Positions 33,300-43,412 of a stretch of DNA of 64,000 bases are shown in pieces. The stretch lies in assembly GCF_004296335.1 (NCBI RefSeq), contig NZ_SGIU01000002.1, positions 1,067,882-1,131,881 of the forward strand. The letters are read 5' to 3'. The notes under the pieces were generated by a model. It saw only the letters and a program-made list of their open reading frames with translations, was not told the DNA's origin and searched no databases. The position numbers and the translations under genes were made by a program. The number at the start of each line of letters is the position of its first letter. Positions within the stretch are counted from its first letter, which is position 1. This DNA is from Flagellimonas allohymeniacidonis (GTDB lineage Bacteria > Bacteroidota > Bacteroidia > Flavobacteriales > Flavobacteriaceae).

Positions 33300-34043
33300 C
33301 TATTTAAATAATATGGCAACCGCCCCGATAGCAGTTACGACAAGAATAAACTTGCGATATGTTTTTTCATTGATAAGTTTCACCAATCTTACTCCAATCA
33401 ATAGTCCGATTACAAGTACAGGAGTCAAACTAAGGTCTATCATCAGTGTTTTGGGTGTTATGGTTTTCCAGACCCAAATATGAAAAGGAAGCTTAAAAAG
33501 ATTGGTAATGAAAAACAGCCAGGCCGCCGTTCCGACAAATTCATTTTTTGGCAAACGCATTGCCAAAAAGTACAGATTGGTAAAGGCCCCGGCTAAATTC
33601 CCAATCATGGTACACACCCCAGCGATAATTCCAATAAACCCGGAAAAAGCCCAATGTTTCGGAACTGTTTTTGATTTCCGTCTGTCCCACCATATAAGCA
33701 CGGCGAGACTCAACAAAATAACCAATACCATGGCAAGCTTAAATGTTTTCTCAGGAAGATCTTGGCCAACAAGAACACCAATTAGAATTCCAACAACCAT
33801 CCAGGGAAGAAACTTTACAATGTATTCCCATTTTGTATGTCGGTTGTAATAGACCACGGCGAAAACATCCCCCACCAGTAAAAGCGGCATAATCAAACCC
33901 GTAGAATCTTTTGCGCCGAAAGCCAGTGCCATAAGGGTGACATTAAAAATAGAAAGTCCCTTTAGGCCAGATTTTGATAGCCCCATCAAGAAGGCCGCGG
34001 TAATTGCAAAAGCCCAAGCGGATAAGGGAATGTCTGAGAGCAT
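33300..34043 (-). CDS. TauE/SafE-family anion exporter-like membrane protein
   Basis: The product has about eight hydrophobic helices in 247 residues, with the repeated half-domain pattern of TauE/SafE (formerly DUF81): FLMGLSKSGLKGLSIFNV in the first half and GFIGIIAGVCTMIGNLAGA in the second. Family members are proposed to move sulfite, sulfonates or other organic anions. The frame can extend upstream to a TTG at 34100, but the ATG at 34043 leaves room for a promoter in the 66-bp gap to the divergent symporter gene. Confidence 0.85.
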   Translation of the reverse strand: MLSDIPLSAWAFAITAAFLMGLSKSGLKGLSIFNVTLMALAFGAKDSTGLIMPLLLVGDVFAVVYYNRHTKWEYIVKFLPWMVVGILIGVLVGQDLPEKTFKLAMVLVILLSLAVLIWWDRRKSKTVPKHWAFSGFIGIIAGVCTMIGNLAGAFTNLYFLAMRLPKNEFVGTAAWLFFITNLFKLPFHIWVWKTITPKTLMIDLSLTPVLVIGLLIGVRLVKLINEKTYRKFILVVTAIGAVAILFK

Positions 34044-34109
34044 GTAAAGGAGCGGATTTCGATTCAAGAAGTCAAAAATACTATCTTTAACCGCAACCAA
34101 ACCAACGAA

Positions 34110-35918
34110 ATGGATTTAAGATTACTGGACTATATCCTGATTTTTGGATTCTTTGCCCTTGTGTTGTTCATCGGCATTTACGTTTCAAAAAAATCAGGAA
34201 AGAACACCTCGGAATATTTTCTTTCAGGAAGAAGCATGCCATGGTGGTTGCTTGGATTTTCGATGGTGGCCACGACGTTTTCGACCGACACCCCTAATTT
34301 AGTTACAGATTTTGTTCGCACCGACGGTGTATCGGGCAATTGGGGTTGGTGGGCTTTTTTATTGACAGGATTATTGACCGTATTTGTATACGCCAAGCTT
34401 TGGCGAAAATCAAATGTCACCACCGATATGGAGTTTTATGAGCTGAGGTATGGAGGAAAACCTGCAGCCTTTCTTCGAGGGTTTCGGTCACTTTACCTAG
34501 GTGTGATTTTTAATGTTATGGCTATGTCTGGGGTAACTTTGGCAGCAATCAAGATTGGACAGGTGATGTTGGGGTTGACCCCGATACAAACGGTCTTAAT
34601 TGCTGGAAGTGTGACTATGGTTTTTAGTGCTCTAGGCGGATTTCGAGGTGTGGTCTACACTGATTTTGTGTTGTTCTTTGTCGCCATGGGAGGCTCCATT
34701 GGAGCTGCCGTATATTTAGTGAATTTGCCAGAAGTAGGGGGGCTTTCGGAAATTATGCAAAATGATTTGGTTCAGAGCAAAATGTCGTTTTTCCCTGAAT
34801 TCTCCGATACTGAAGCTTTGATGTCGGTTCTTATTATACCGCTAGCTGTGCAATGGTGGAGTTCATGGTATCCCGGTGGGGAACCAGGTGGTGGAGGCTA
34901 TATAGCCCAGCGAATGTTGGCGGCGAAAAATGAAAACCATGCAGTCGGCGCCACATTTTTTTTCAACGTTATGCATTATGCACTCCGTCCTTGGCCCTGG
35001 ATTTTGGTTGCACTTGCCTCTTTGGTGGTTTTTCCTGATTTGGAAAGTATTAAATCGGCCTTTCCCAATATTGAAGAAAGCAAATTGGGGCAGGATTTGG
35101 CGTATTCTGCCATGTTGACCAAGCTCCCATCCGGGTTATTGGGCTTGGTTTTGGCTTCATTGGGTGCAGCATATATGTCAACCATTTCAACACATTTGAA
35201 TTGGGGGTCCTCCTATGTGGTGAACGATTTCTACAAACAGCAAATAAACAAAAATGCCTCTGAACGTGAATTGGTGAATGTGGGCCGAATTACGACTGTG
35301 ATTTTGATGGTTCTAAGCGCCCTTTTTGCACTTGCCTTGACTAATGCTGTACAGCTTTTCGATATCATCATTATGTTTGGTGCAGGTACCGGACTGATAT
35401 TTATTCTGCGATGGTTTTGGTGGCGTATCAATGCATGGAGTGAGATTTCGGCCATGTTTGTTTCCGGGATCGTTTCCATACTTTTTAATTTTGGTAGTCT
35501 GGGCACGATACTTTTCGGATCAGAGGAAACAATGGGTTTGCTCCCAGCGTGGAGCAAATTTCCAATGGTGGTTTTGATTACCACGCTTGCTTGGCTTTTG
35601 ACCATGTTCTTGACGCCTTCGGAATCAACGGATGTTCTTAAACAGTTCTACAGAAAAACGACTCCCGGGGGGCCAGGTTGGAAAACCATTAAAAAGGAGA
35701 TAAACGATCAAGACGATGTAACCAAAACGGAAAAATGGTCTGTACCCCAGGGGATTTTGGCCATGGTCTTGGGGTGCATTTTTGTTTATGGATGTCTTTT
35801 CGCTACAGGAAATTGGATTTATGGCAATTACACCCTAGCTAGTGGACTTACAATTCTAGTTGTGGTTTCAGCGGTGGCTTTGGCCCTGGTATGGAGGCGA
35901 ATCAGTAATTTGGTCTAG
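34110..35918 (+). CDS. sodium:solute symporter (SSS family)
   Basis: The 602-aa inner-membrane protein has about 13 helices and SSS motifs: YFLSGRSMPWWLLGFSMVAT near the N-terminus with the family Ser/Gly-rich helix, GGFRGVVYTDFVLFF in the middle, and ASLGAAYMSTISTHLNWGSS, which supplies Na+ ligands. A Na+ gradient would drive uptake of a sugar, amino acid or carboxylate; the substrate is not predictable. The stop codon abuts the convergent riboflavin synthase gene. Confidence 0.9.
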   Translation: MDLRLLDYILIFGFFALVLFIGIYVSKKSGKNTSEYFLSGRSMPWWLLGFSMVATTFSTDTPNLVTDFVRTDGVSGNWGWWAFLLTGLLTVFVYAKLWRKSNVTTDMEFYELRYGGKPAAFLRGFRSLYLGVIFNVMAMSGVTLAAIKIGQVMLGLTPIQTVLIAGSVTMVFSALGGFRGVVYTDFVLFFVAMGGSIGAAVYLVNLPEVGGLSEIMQNDLVQSKMSFFPEFSDTEALMSVLIIPLAVQWWSSWYPGGEPGGGGYIAQRMLAAKNENHAVGATFFFNVMHYALRPWPWILVALASLVVFPDLESIKSAFPNIEESKLGQDLAYSAMLTKLPSGLLGLVLASLGAAYMSTISTHLNWGSSYVVNDFYKQQINKNASERELVNVGRITTVILMVLSALFALALTNAVQLFDIIIMFGAGTGLIFILRWFWWRINAWSEISAMFVSGIVSILFNFGSLGTILFGSEETMGLLPAWSKFPMVVLITTLAWLLTMFLTPSESTDVLKQFYRKTTPGGPGWKTIKKEINDQDDVTKTEKWSVPQGILAMVLGCIFVYGCLFATGNWIYGNYTLASGLTILVVVSAVALALVWRRISNLV

Positions 35919-36509
35919 TTATTCTCGAAGCTGCATCAAGCGGGCAACATATTTTCCAATTACATCGAACTCCAGGTTAACAATAGCCCCTTTTTTATAG
36001 CTGTTGAATCGGGTATGCTCATAAGTATAGGGGATAATGGCTACACTAAAATGGTCTTTTTCAGAGTCAACCACAGTTAAACTCACGCCATCCACAGTTA
36101 TTGAGCCCTTTTCAATGGTGGCATTGTTCAAACCTGGTTCGTATTGAAAGGTAAAGACCCAACTACCGTCTTTTTGTTCCGATGCAATGCAGACCGCGGT
36201 TTGGTCCACGTGTCCTTGTACGATATGACCATCCAAGCGCGCTCCAAGTTTCATGGCACGTTCTAGGTTCACAAAATCACCCACTTCCAAATTGCCAAGA
36301 TTGGTCTTGTCCAAAGTTTCTTCGATGGCCGTTACGGTATATACATCCCCGTTAATGGAAACTACGGTCAAACAAACTCCATTGTGTGAAACGCTTTGGT
36401 CTATTTTAAGCTCAGAAGTGAGATTGGAGCGAATTGAAATATGCAAATTGCCCCCTTCTTTTTGAAGCTTTTGTACGGTTCCCAAAGTCTCTATTATGCC
36501 AGTGAACAT
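35919..36509 (-). CDS. ribE: riboflavin synthase (alpha subunit)
   Basis: The 196-aa enzyme catalyses the last step of riboflavin synthesis, dismutation of two 6,7-dimethyl-8-ribityllumazine molecules. The start MFTGIIETLGTVQKL is diagnostic. Two homologous lumazine-binding barrels follow, with SHNGVCLTVVSI in the first and KGSITVDGVSLTVVDS in the second, and the C-terminal helix (YVARLMQLRE) that forms the trimer. The gene is single here, apart from the other rib genes. Confidence 0.96.
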   Translation of the reverse strand: MFTGIIETLGTVQKLQKEGGNLHISIRSNLTSELKIDQSVSHNGVCLTVVSINGDVYTVTAIEETLDKTNLGNLEVGDFVNLERAMKLGARLDGHIVQGHVDQTAVCIASEQKDGSWVFTFQYEPGLNNATIEKGSITVDGVSLTVVDSEKDHFSVAIIPYTYEHTRFNSYKKGAIVNLEFDVIGKYVARLMQLRE

Positions 36510-36567
36510 GTGATTGTATAAATGAGTAGTTTTGTACTGTAAATGTAGCTATATCAGCATTTATTTT

Positions 36568-37620
36568 ATGAAGGAAAAAGCAAAAATAAAATTAGGGGTT
36601 TCTATCGGCGACTTGAACGGTATCGGTTGCGAGGTCATCCTGAAAACCTTTGAGGATTCGAGAATGTTGGATTTCTGCACGCCAGTAATTTATGCGTCCA
36701 ACAAACTTATATCCCAACAAAAGTCAGCTCTTGGTTTAAATGTGAACTTTCATGGTATACGAGAGGCCAGCCAAGCTGTGGATGGAAAAATCAACATTGT
36801 CAATGTATGGAAGGAAACCCTGCAAATTGAATTTGGGGCCGCGACCGATGAAGCAGGAAAATATGCCATAAAATCGTTGCGAGCTGCAGTTTCCGACTTA
36901 AAAAGTGATACAATTGATGTGCTCGTAACGGCCCCTATCAACAAGAAAAACATTCAATCTGATGCTTTTAAATTTCCGGGCCATACCGATTTTTTGGCTC
37001 AGGAACTGGAAGGGAACAGCTTAATGCTCATGGTAGCAGAGAGTCTTCGGGTGGGGCTGTTAACAGACCATATTGCGGTGAAAGATGTGGCCAACGCCAT
37101 TACCCCAAAGCTGATCAGGGAAAAAGTAAAAACGATTGAAGAATCACTTCGTATGGATTTTAATGTACGACGTCCAAAAATCGCTGTTTTGGGCATCAAT
37201 CCGCACAGTGGTGATAATGGGACCATTGGTGAGGAAGATGACAAAATTTTGAAACCTTCAATACGGGAACTTTTTGATGAGGGCATTTTAGTTTACGGAC
37301 CATATTCTGCGGACAGTTTTTTTGGAAGTAATGGGTATAAAAATTTTGATGCGATACTTGCTGCGTATCATGACCAAGGGCTGATTCCGTTTAAAACCCT
37401 TTCCTTTGGTAAGGGAGTTAACTATACCGCCGGATTACATAAGGTAAGGACATCCCCTGATCATGGAACGGCCTATGAGATTGCAGGGAAGGGAGTTGCT
37501 GATTCAAGCTCGTTCAAAGAAGCAGTTTTTACGGGGATTCAGGTTTTCCGAAACCGGATGGAACATAAGGAGTTAATAAAAAATCCTTTACAAAAGCAAA
37601 AACCCAAAAAAGCGAGTTGA
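36568..37620 (+). CDS. pdxA: 4-hydroxythreonine-4-phosphate dehydrogenase (PdxA)
   Basis: This NAD-dependent enzyme of pyridoxal-phosphate synthesis is recognised by its metal-binding histidines in FPGHTDFLAQEL, AAYHDQGLIPFK and TSPDHGTAYEIAGKG, and by GVSIGDLNGIGCEVI at the start. The ATG at 36568 gives 350 aa, the usual size; the ATG at 36532 would add 12 unlike residues (MYCKCSYISIYF). It is divergent from ribE. Confidence 0.95.
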   Translation: MKEKAKIKLGVSIGDLNGIGCEVILKTFEDSRMLDFCTPVIYASNKLISQQKSALGLNVNFHGIREASQAVDGKINIVNVWKETLQIEFGAATDEAGKYAIKSLRAAVSDLKSDTIDVLVTAPINKKNIQSDAFKFPGHTDFLAQELEGNSLMLMVAESLRVGLLTDHIAVKDVANAITPKLIREKVKTIEESLRMDFNVRRPKIAVLGINPHSGDNGTIGEEDDKILKPSIRELFDEGILVYGPYSADSFFGSNGYKNFDAILAAYHDQGLIPFKTLSFGKGVNYTAGLHKVRTSPDHGTAYEIAGKGVADSSSFKEAVFTGIQVFRNRMEHKELIKNPLQKQKPKKAS

Positions 37621-37658
37621 ACGGAGATGTCAATGTTCCGATAATAATTGGTAATACA

Positions 37659-37688
37659 TTGCGAATTTCCGAATAAATAGTATCTTTG
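37659..37688 (+). promoter_or_regulatory. Bacteroidota-type promoter of the DUF177-rpmF-fabH-acc cluster
   Basis: TTG at 37659-37661, 19 nt, then TATCTTTG at 37681-37688 is an ideal match to TTG-N19-TAnnTTTG. The first start codon is 42 nt downstream. Confidence 0.72.
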
Positions 37689-37729
37689 CACCCGCCTTTA
37701 AAGGCTGGAGCACAAACGTTAGGTGTAAA

Positions 37730-38263
37730 ATGGAGAAGCTAAAGGAGTTTTTTATTCCTTTTTCAGGATTAAAGTTGGGAAAACACAAGTTTGGTTACCA
37801 AATTGACAATACGTTCTTTGAGTCTTTTGATTATCTAGAATTCAACGAGGCGCAAATAAAGGTCTCCGCCATATTGAACAAGATGAACAATATGATGGAA
37901 TTGGAACTAAGCTCAGATGGGCAGGTCAACGTAGATTGTGACGTAACTGGAGAGCCCTTTCTGCAGCCGATTTCCTCCAAACTCGATTTGGTCATCAAAT
38001 TTGGCGAGGAGTTCAATGATGAAAATGACGAAATATTGATTCTTCCCCATGGGGAACATCAGTTCAACCTTGCTCAGTACATCTACGAGATGTTGGTGTT
38101 GGCCGTTCCTCAGAAAAAGGTACATCCTGGGGTGATTGACGGAACTTTGCAATCGGAAGTTTTAGATAAACTTGAGGAGTTACAACCCGGAGAAGACAAA
38201 GAAGAATCGAAAAATACCGATCCCAGATGGGACGATTTAAAAAAATTACTAACGGACAAATAG
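37730..38263 (+). CDS. DUF177/YceD family protein
   Basis: The 177-aa acidic protein belongs to the YceD/DUF177 group, whose gene almost always precedes rpmF, as it does here with 6 nt between them. The core reads VNVDCDVTGEPFLQPI, and the C-terminus has EMLVLAVPQKKVHPG, a typical YceD motif. In other organisms YceD is linked to ribosome or 23S rRNA metabolism. The Cys pairs of some homologues are mostly missing. Confidence 0.88.
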   Translation: MEKLKEFFIPFSGLKLGKHKFGYQIDNTFFESFDYLEFNEAQIKVSAILNKMNNMMELELSSDGQVNVDCDVTGEPFLQPISSKLDLVIKFGEEFNDENDEILILPHGEHQFNLAQYIYEMLVLAVPQKKVHPGVIDGTLQSEVLDKLEELQPGEDKEESKNTDPRWDDLKKLLTDK

Positions 38264-38269
38264 GTTACA

Positions 38270-38470
38270 ATGGCACATCCTAAGAGAAAAATATCAAGAA
38301 CAAGAAGGGACAAAAGAAGGACCCACTATAAAGCGACAATGCCTACCATAGCAACAGACCCAACTACGGGTGAAATGCATTTGTACCATAGAGCACACTG
38401 GCACGAAGGAAAATTATACTACCGCGGCCAAGTACTAATGGACAAAACGGAGGAGGAATCTGCCGCTTAG
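38270..38470 (+). CDS. rpmF: 50S ribosomal protein L32
   Basis: The 66-aa basic protein starts [20 protein letters not shown], the conserved L32 beginning. The second half ([19 protein letters not shown]) has His instead of the zinc-binding Cys residues of some L32 forms, the zinc-free version usual for this group. It follows the DUF177 gene directly and ends at a terminator. Confidence 0.97.
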   Translation: MAHPKRKISRTRRDKRRTHYKATMPTIATDPTTGEMHLYHRAHWHEGKLYYRGQVLMDKTEEESAA

Positions 38471-38492
38471 AAAAAACATTCAATTTTTTTGG

Positions 38493-38523
38493 AACTCTCG
38501 TTGTTGGCAACGGGAGTTTTTTT
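38493..38523 (+). terminator. terminator after rpmF
   Basis: AACTCTCGTT pairs with AACGGGAGTT (one G-T pair) and is followed by seven T residues. It may attenuate rather than abolish read-through into fabH. Confidence 0.8.
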
Positions 38524-38639
38524 ATGCCCAAGAGGATTTTTAAAAACCGATTGATTTTTGACCAAAAGTCAAAGAAATTGAGTAATTTTCACCACTTTTT
38601 GGTCAAATTTTAAACTTTTTGACAGAGAAAGGCACCATT

Positions 38640-39635
38640 ATGAAAAAAAGGACAGCAGCGATAACCGCTGTAGGAGCATATGTTCCAGACTTCGTTTTAT
38701 CCAACAAAGTGTTGGAGACCATGGTCGATACCAATGATGAATGGATCACCACACGAACCGGAATCAAAGAACGCAGAATCCTAAAAGAGGAAAACGCCGG
38801 AACATCTTTTATGGCCATTAAAGCTGCCGAAGATCTGATGAAAAAAAGTGGAGTTGATCCGCTGGAAATCGATTTCATAGTGGTGGCTACAGCAACACCG
38901 GATATGCCCGTTGCTGCCACTGCTGCCTATGTGGCATCGGAAATTGGAGCCAAAAATGCGTTTGCGTACGATTTGCAAGCCGCGTGTTCCAGTTTTTTAT
39001 ATGGCATGTCGACTGCAGCGAGTTACATTGAATCAGGTAGATATAAGAAGGTGTTGCTGATTGGCGCTGACAAGATGTCGTCAATTATTGACTATACCGA
39101 TAGAACTACCTGCATTATATTTGGTGATGGCGCAGGAGCGGTTCTTTTTGAACCCAATGAAGAAGGTCTGGGCCTTCAAGATGAGCATCTTCGTTCGGAT
39201 GGAATTGGACGTGAGTTTTTAAAAATTGAAGCAGGAGGTTCTATTCTTCCCGCTTCTGAGGAAACAGTGAAAAACAAACAACATTTTGTTCACCAAGATG
39301 GGAAGTCTGTTTTCAAATTTGCCGTATCGAACATGGCAGATGTTTCCAAAATGATAATGGATCGCAATGGGCTAACACATCAAGATGTGCAATGGCTGGT
39401 GCCACATCAAGCCAACAAAAGAATCATCGATGCCACTGCCAATAGAATGGAATTGGATGCGGACAAGGTTATGATCAATATTCACAAGTACGGAAATACC
39501 ACCTCAGCGACCCTTCCATTGCTGCTCCATGATTATGAAAAGCAATTGAAGAAAGGTGACAACCTGATTTTTGCCGCCTTCGGTGGAGGTTTTACCTGGG
39601 GAGCCATTTATTTAAAATGGGCATATAATTCTTAA
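38640..39635 (+). CDS. fabH: 3-oxoacyl-ACP synthase III (FabH)
   Basis: FabH starts fatty-acid synthesis by joining acetyl-CoA to malonyl-ACP. The 331-aa protein has the Cys-His-Asn triad in DLQAACSSFLYG, WLVPHQANKRI and KYGNTTSATLP, and the usual FNTAG-like end (NLIFAAFGGGFTWGA). The ATG at 38640 is preferred over a TTG at 38619. It is followed by accB and accC, so initiation and malonyl-CoA supply are encoded together. Confidence 0.96.
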   Translation: MKKRTAAITAVGAYVPDFVLSNKVLETMVDTNDEWITTRTGIKERRILKEENAGTSFMAIKAAEDLMKKSGVDPLEIDFIVVATATPDMPVAATAAYVASEIGAKNAFAYDLQAACSSFLYGMSTAASYIESGRYKKVLLIGADKMSSIIDYTDRTTCIIFGDGAGAVLFEPNEEGLGLQDEHLRSDGIGREFLKIEAGGSILPASEETVKNKQHFVHQDGKSVFKFAVSNMADVSKMIMDRNGLTHQDVQWLVPHQANKRIIDATANRMELDADKVMINIHKYGNTTSATLPLLLHDYEKQLKKGDNLIFAAFGGGFTWGAIYLKWAYNS

Positions 39636-39660
39636 AACACGACTAACTAAATCATATTCC

Positions 39661-40152
39661 ATGGACATTAAGGAAATTCAAAGTTTAATCAAATTCGTAG
39701 CCAAGTCTGGGGCTAGCGAGGTAAAGTTGGAGATGGAAGATGTAAAAATCACCATCCGCACGGGGTCAAGTACAACAGTACCTGAAACCACAATAGTACA
39801 ACAAATACCTGTGGCACAGGCACCTGCGGTTCAACCCGCTGCCGCCCCTGCTGCTCCGGAAGCTGCCGCCCCTGCACCCGCTAAGGAAGAAGCATCTACG
39901 GATGACTCGAAGTATATCACTATAAAATCTCCAATCATTGGAACATTTTATAGAAAACCTTCTCCAGACAAACCGCCTTTTGTGGAGGTGGGAAGCACAA
40001 TTGGTCAAGGCGACGTACTTTGTGTAATCGAAGCGATGAAGCTCTTTAACGATATTGAATCTGAAGTTTCAGGTAAAATCGTTAAAGTATTGGTTGAGGA
40101 CTCTTCACCAGTGGAATTTGACCAACCCTTATTTTTGGTTGACCCTTCCTAA
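39661..40152 (+). CDS. accB: biotin carboxyl carrier protein of acetyl-CoA carboxylase
   Basis: The 163-aa protein has an N-terminal MDIKEIQSLIKFVAKSGASE segment, an Ala/Pro-rich flexible linker (about residues 52-80) and a C-terminal biotinyl domain with the acceptor Lys in VIEAMKLFN. It carries CO2 between the carboxylase and transferase parts. accC follows after 76 nt. Confidence 0.96.
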   Translation: MDIKEIQSLIKFVAKSGASEVKLEMEDVKITIRTGSSTTVPETTIVQQIPVAQAPAVQPAAAPAAPEAAAPAPAKEEASTDDSKYITIKSPIIGTFYRKPSPDKPPFVEVGSTIGQGDVLCVIEAMKLFNDIESEVSGKIVKVLVEDSSPVEFDQPLFLVDPS

Positions 40153-40228
40153 ATAAATCACCACACCCGAGCACCGAATCAAGGAGTTTTCTCCGACTTG
40201 GAACTTGGGCCATGAAATTCTAGGTACT

Positions 40229-41581
40229 ATGTTCAAAAAAGTATTGATTGCAAATAGGGGAGAGATTGCATTAAGGATTATTCGAACCTGCAAGGAAATG
40301 GGAATTAAGACGGTAGCCGTGTATTCCAAAGCAGACGAAGAAAGCCTTCACGTTCGTTTTGCCGATGAAGCAGTCTGTATTGGGCCTGCCCCAAGTAGTG
40401 AGTCTTACCTTAAGATACCCAATATTATTGCTGCTGCTGAGATTACCAATGCGGATGCCATTCATCCTGGCTATGGTTTTCTTTCAGAAAACTCCAAGTT
40501 TTCGAAAATATGTGCGGAACACGAAATTAAGTTCATTGGAGCTTCCGGCGAACAAATTGACAAAATGGGGGACAAGGCCACGGCCAAGGAAACCATGAAA
40601 AAGGCAGGTGTGCCCACCATTCCGGGCTCTGAAGGTTTGTTAAAAGATGCTGCTGATGCCAAAAAAGTTGCCAAGAAGATGGGCTACCCTGTTATGATTA
40701 AAGCCACCGCAGGTGGTGGAGGAAAGGGGATGCGCGCCATTTGGGGCGAGGATGAACTGGAAAGCAATTTTGAGAGTGCAGTAAAGGAAGCCACTGCTGC
40801 TTTTGGAAATGGCGGGATGTATATGGAGAAATTGATTGAGGAACCCCGACATATCGAGATTCAAGTAGTGGGAGATCAATATGGCAAAGCGTGCCACCTT
40901 TCGGAAAGGGACTGCTCTGTTCAACGTCGGCACCAGAAACTTACCGAGGAGACCCCTTCGCCCTTTATGACAGACAAGTTACGGGAAGAAATGGGGGCTG
41001 CAGCAGTGAAAGCTGCTGAATACATTAAATATGAAGGTGCTGGTACGGTGGAGTTTTTGGTGGATAAACACAGAAATTTCTACTTCATGGAAATGAACAC
41101 CAGGATTCAAGTGGAACACCCAATCACCGAACAGGTGGTTGATTATGATTTGATACGAGAGCAAATCTTGGTTGCTGGAGGCGTGCCTATTTCCGGAAAA
41201 AACTACTTTCCAAAATTGCATTCCATCGAATGTAGAATCAACGCTGAGGACCCGTACAATGATTTTCGACCATCTCCGGGTGTAATTACCACTTTGCACA
41301 CGCCAGGCGGACACGGTGTACGACTAGATACCCATGTGTATAGTGGTTACAGAATTCCACCGAATTACGACTCTATGATTGCAAAGTTGATAACCACGGC
41401 ACAAACCCGTGAGGAAGCCATCAATAAAATGCGAAGGGCATTGGATGAATTCGTGATTGAAGGAATAAAGACAACCATTCCTTTCCATAGGCAATTGATG
41501 GACCATCCTGATTATTTGGCTGGCAACTACACCACCAAGTTCATGGAGGATTTCGAAATGGATGAAAAATATCAATATTAA
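40229..41581 (+). CDS. accC: biotin carboxylase subunit of acetyl-CoA carboxylase
   Basis: The 450-aa ATP-grasp enzyme carboxylates the biotin on AccB. It starts [19 protein letters not shown], contains the glycine-rich ATP loop [25 protein letters not shown] and [15 protein letters not shown] with the catalytic Glu/Asn/Arg cluster, and has normal length. The ATG at 40229 matches the family; a longer frame at 40205 adds 8 residues. It is the last gene before a terminator. Confidence 0.97.
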   Translation: MFKKVLIANRGEIALRIIRTCKEMGIKTVAVYSKADEESLHVRFADEAVCIGPAPSSESYLKIPNIIAAAEITNADAIHPGYGFLSENSKFSKICAEHEIKFIGASGEQIDKMGDKATAKETMKKAGVPTIPGSEGLLKDAADAKKVAKKMGYPVMIKATAGGGGKGMRAIWGEDELESNFESAVKEATAAFGNGGMYMEKLIEEPRHIEIQVVGDQYGKACHLSERDCSVQRRHQKLTEETPSPFMTDKLREEMGAAAVKAAEYIKYEGAGTVEFLVDKHRNFYFMEMNTRIQVEHPITEQVVDYDLIREQILVAGGVPISGKNYFPKLHSIECRINAEDPYNDFRPSPGVITTLHTPGGHGVRLDTHVYSGYRIPPNYDSMIAKLITTAQTREEAINKMRRALDEFVIEGIKTTIPFHRQLMDHPDYLAGNYTTKFMEDFEMDEKYQY

Positions 41582-41587
41582 AAATAC

Positions 41588-41612
41588 AACCCCGAGAACA
41601 TCGGGGTTTTTT
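41588..41612 (+). terminator. terminator after accC
   Basis: AACCCCGA pairs with TCGGGGTT around GAACA, followed by six T residues. Confidence 0.85.
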
Positions 41613-41617
41613 AATGC

Positions 41618-42736
41618 ATGAATCTAAGCTATTGGGAATATAACAGTTGGTTGACCGATATTGACTTCACTATTGTTGGCAGTGGTATTGTTGGCCTCTC
41701 TTCCGCTCTTTTTTTAAAAGAGAAATACCCCACGGCAAAGGTTTTAGTGTTGGAAAAAGGTATTCTCCCACAGGGGGCCAGTACTAAAAATGCAGGTTTT
41801 GCTTGCTTTGGGAGTGTTTCGGAAATCTTGTCGGACCTTAAGAATCATACTGAACAGGAGGTTGTGGATTTGGTAAACCAGCGAAGACAAGGAATTAAGC
41901 TTCTGAGGGAAATTTTGGGAGACAAGGAACTAGGCTATCAACAGCTGGGAGGACATGAAGTTTTTCTTGAAAAAGACACGGAACTTTATGATGAATGTCT
42001 GGAAAAAGTCCCGTACATCAACTCTTTGTTGGAACCCGTTTTTGGAAGTCATCCTTTTAAGGTGCATGATAACAAATATGGCTTTGACAAAGTAGAGAAT
42101 TCTTATATCTCACATCAATTTGAAGGGCAGTTGGATACCGGCCAAATGATGTTGGGCCTTTTAAAAAATTGTGTTTCCAAGGGTGTTTTGTTGTTAAATG
42201 ATGTTGAGGTTCAAAACATTGAAGATACGGGGCCTTATGTTAGCATTATAACCCAACACTTTGATGTACGGAGCAAGAAAGTATTGTTGGCGACCAATGG
42301 ATTTGCAAGGCAATTTCTAAAGGAAGAAATGATACAACCGGCCAGAGCACAAGTTCTAATAACGGAACCTGTACCCGATTTGGATATTAAAGGCACCTTT
42401 CATCTGGATGAAGGCTATTATTATTTCAGAAATGTCGACAACCGTATTCTCTTGGGCGGAGGACGCAACCTCGATTTTAAAGGAGAGCAGACCACGGAAT
42501 TAAAGGAGACCAAACTAATTCAAGATGCTCTGGAAGGCCTGCTAAAAGAGGTGATTCTTCCAAGGAGAGAAGTTAATATTGCTCACCGGTGGAGTGGAAT
42601 CATGGGTGTAGGTCCCCAGAAAAAACCAATCATCAAGCCGATATCTGACCATATTTTTTGTGGAGTAAGGCTAGGCGGCATGGGAATTGCCCTAGGAACT
42701 TTGGTCGGTAAAAAACTGGCGGAAATCGCCTCTTAG
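41618..42736 (+). CDS. FAD-dependent oxidoreductase (DAO family)
   Basis: The 372-aa protein has the FAD-binding fingerprint DFTIVGSGIVGLSSALFL at residues 17-34, a second block QGASTKNAGFACFG typical of the D-amino-acid/glycine oxidase superfamily, and the C-terminal HRWSGIMGVGPQKKPII segment. It probably oxidises an amine or amino acid. The substrate is unknown. It overlaps the end of the convergent ABC ATPase gene by 4 nt. Confidence 0.87.
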   Translation: MNLSYWEYNSWLTDIDFTIVGSGIVGLSSALFLKEKYPTAKVLVLEKGILPQGASTKNAGFACFGSVSEILSDLKNHTEQEVVDLVNQRRQGIKLLREILGDKELGYQQLGGHEVFLEKDTELYDECLEKVPYINSLLEPVFGSHPFKVHDNKYGFDKVENSYISHQFEGQLDTGQMMLGLLKNCVSKGVLLLNDVEVQNIEDTGPYVSIITQHFDVRSKKVLLATNGFARQFLKEEMIQPARAQVLITEPVPDLDIKGTFHLDEGYYYFRNVDNRILLGGGRNLDFKGEQTTELKETKLIQDALEGLLKEVILPRREVNIAHRWSGIMGVGPQKKPIIKPISDHIFCGVRLGGMGIALGTLVGKKLAEIAS

Positions 42737-43395
42737 ATCATCCGTCCGTCCAGTAGGTTGATAATTCTTGATCCGTAATCCGCATTTTTTTCGGAATGGG
42801 TGACCTGGATTATTGTGACTCCCTCTTCGTTCAATTGTTTGAACAGACCCATAATCTCTTCACCCTGCTTTGAGTTTAGATTACCGGTGGGCTCATCGGC
42901 CAAAATCAACTTCGGATTGGAAATTAATGCCCTGGCAATACCGACCAACTGCTGTTGCCCACCGCTTAATTGTGCGGGGAACAAGTCTTTTTTTCCAACA
43001 ATATTGAATCGATCTAGCATATCTGCCACCATTGCCTTTCTTTCAGAACCCTTGAACTTTTTATAGAGTAGAGGCATTTCAAGATTTTCCTTGACTGTTA
43101 GTTCATCAAGCAAATGGTAGGATTGAAAAACAAACCCAATATATTCCTTATAAAGATTGGCCCGATGTTTTTCCTTGAGGTTATGGACGGATTCATCCAA
43201 AAATTGATATTCTCCCTCATCAAAACCATCCAACATTCCAATAACGTTCAGTAGGGTGGACTTACCCGAACCTGAAGGTCCCATTATGGATATGAATTCA
43301 CCTTGTTGTACCTGAAGGTTAATATCTTTTAGCAAGAATATACGTTGGCCTCCCGAGTTGACCCATTTAAATACATTATGAAGTTGAAGAAGCAT
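42733..43395 (-). CDS. ABC transporter ATP-binding protein, MacB/LolD type
   Basis: The 220-aa ATPase has Walker A GPSGSGKSTLL, signature LSGGQQQLVGIARAL and Walker B LILADEPTGNL. Its length and sequence match the LolD/MacB group that drives FtsX-type permeases. It is the last gene of the efflux locus on this strand, 18 nt after the fourth permease, and may work with one or all of the four permeases. Confidence 0.92.
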   Translation of the reverse strand: MLLQLHNVFKWVNSGGQRIFLLKDINLQVQQGEFISIMGPSGSGKSTLLNVIGMLDGFDEGEYQFLDESVHNLKEKHRANLYKEYIGFVFQSYHLLDELTVKENLEMPLLYKKFKGSERKAMVADMLDRFNIVGKKDLFPAQLSGGQQQLVGIARALISNPKLILADEPTGNLNSKQGEEIMGLFKQLNEEGVTIIQVTHSEKNADYGSRIINLLDGRMI

Positions 43396-43412
43396 CGTTT
43401 TTTGATTTAGTA

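Noticed and set aside
40471..41575. Long antisense frames opposite accC
   Set aside because: They are by-products of the strongly biased coding strand of a clearly conserved gene.
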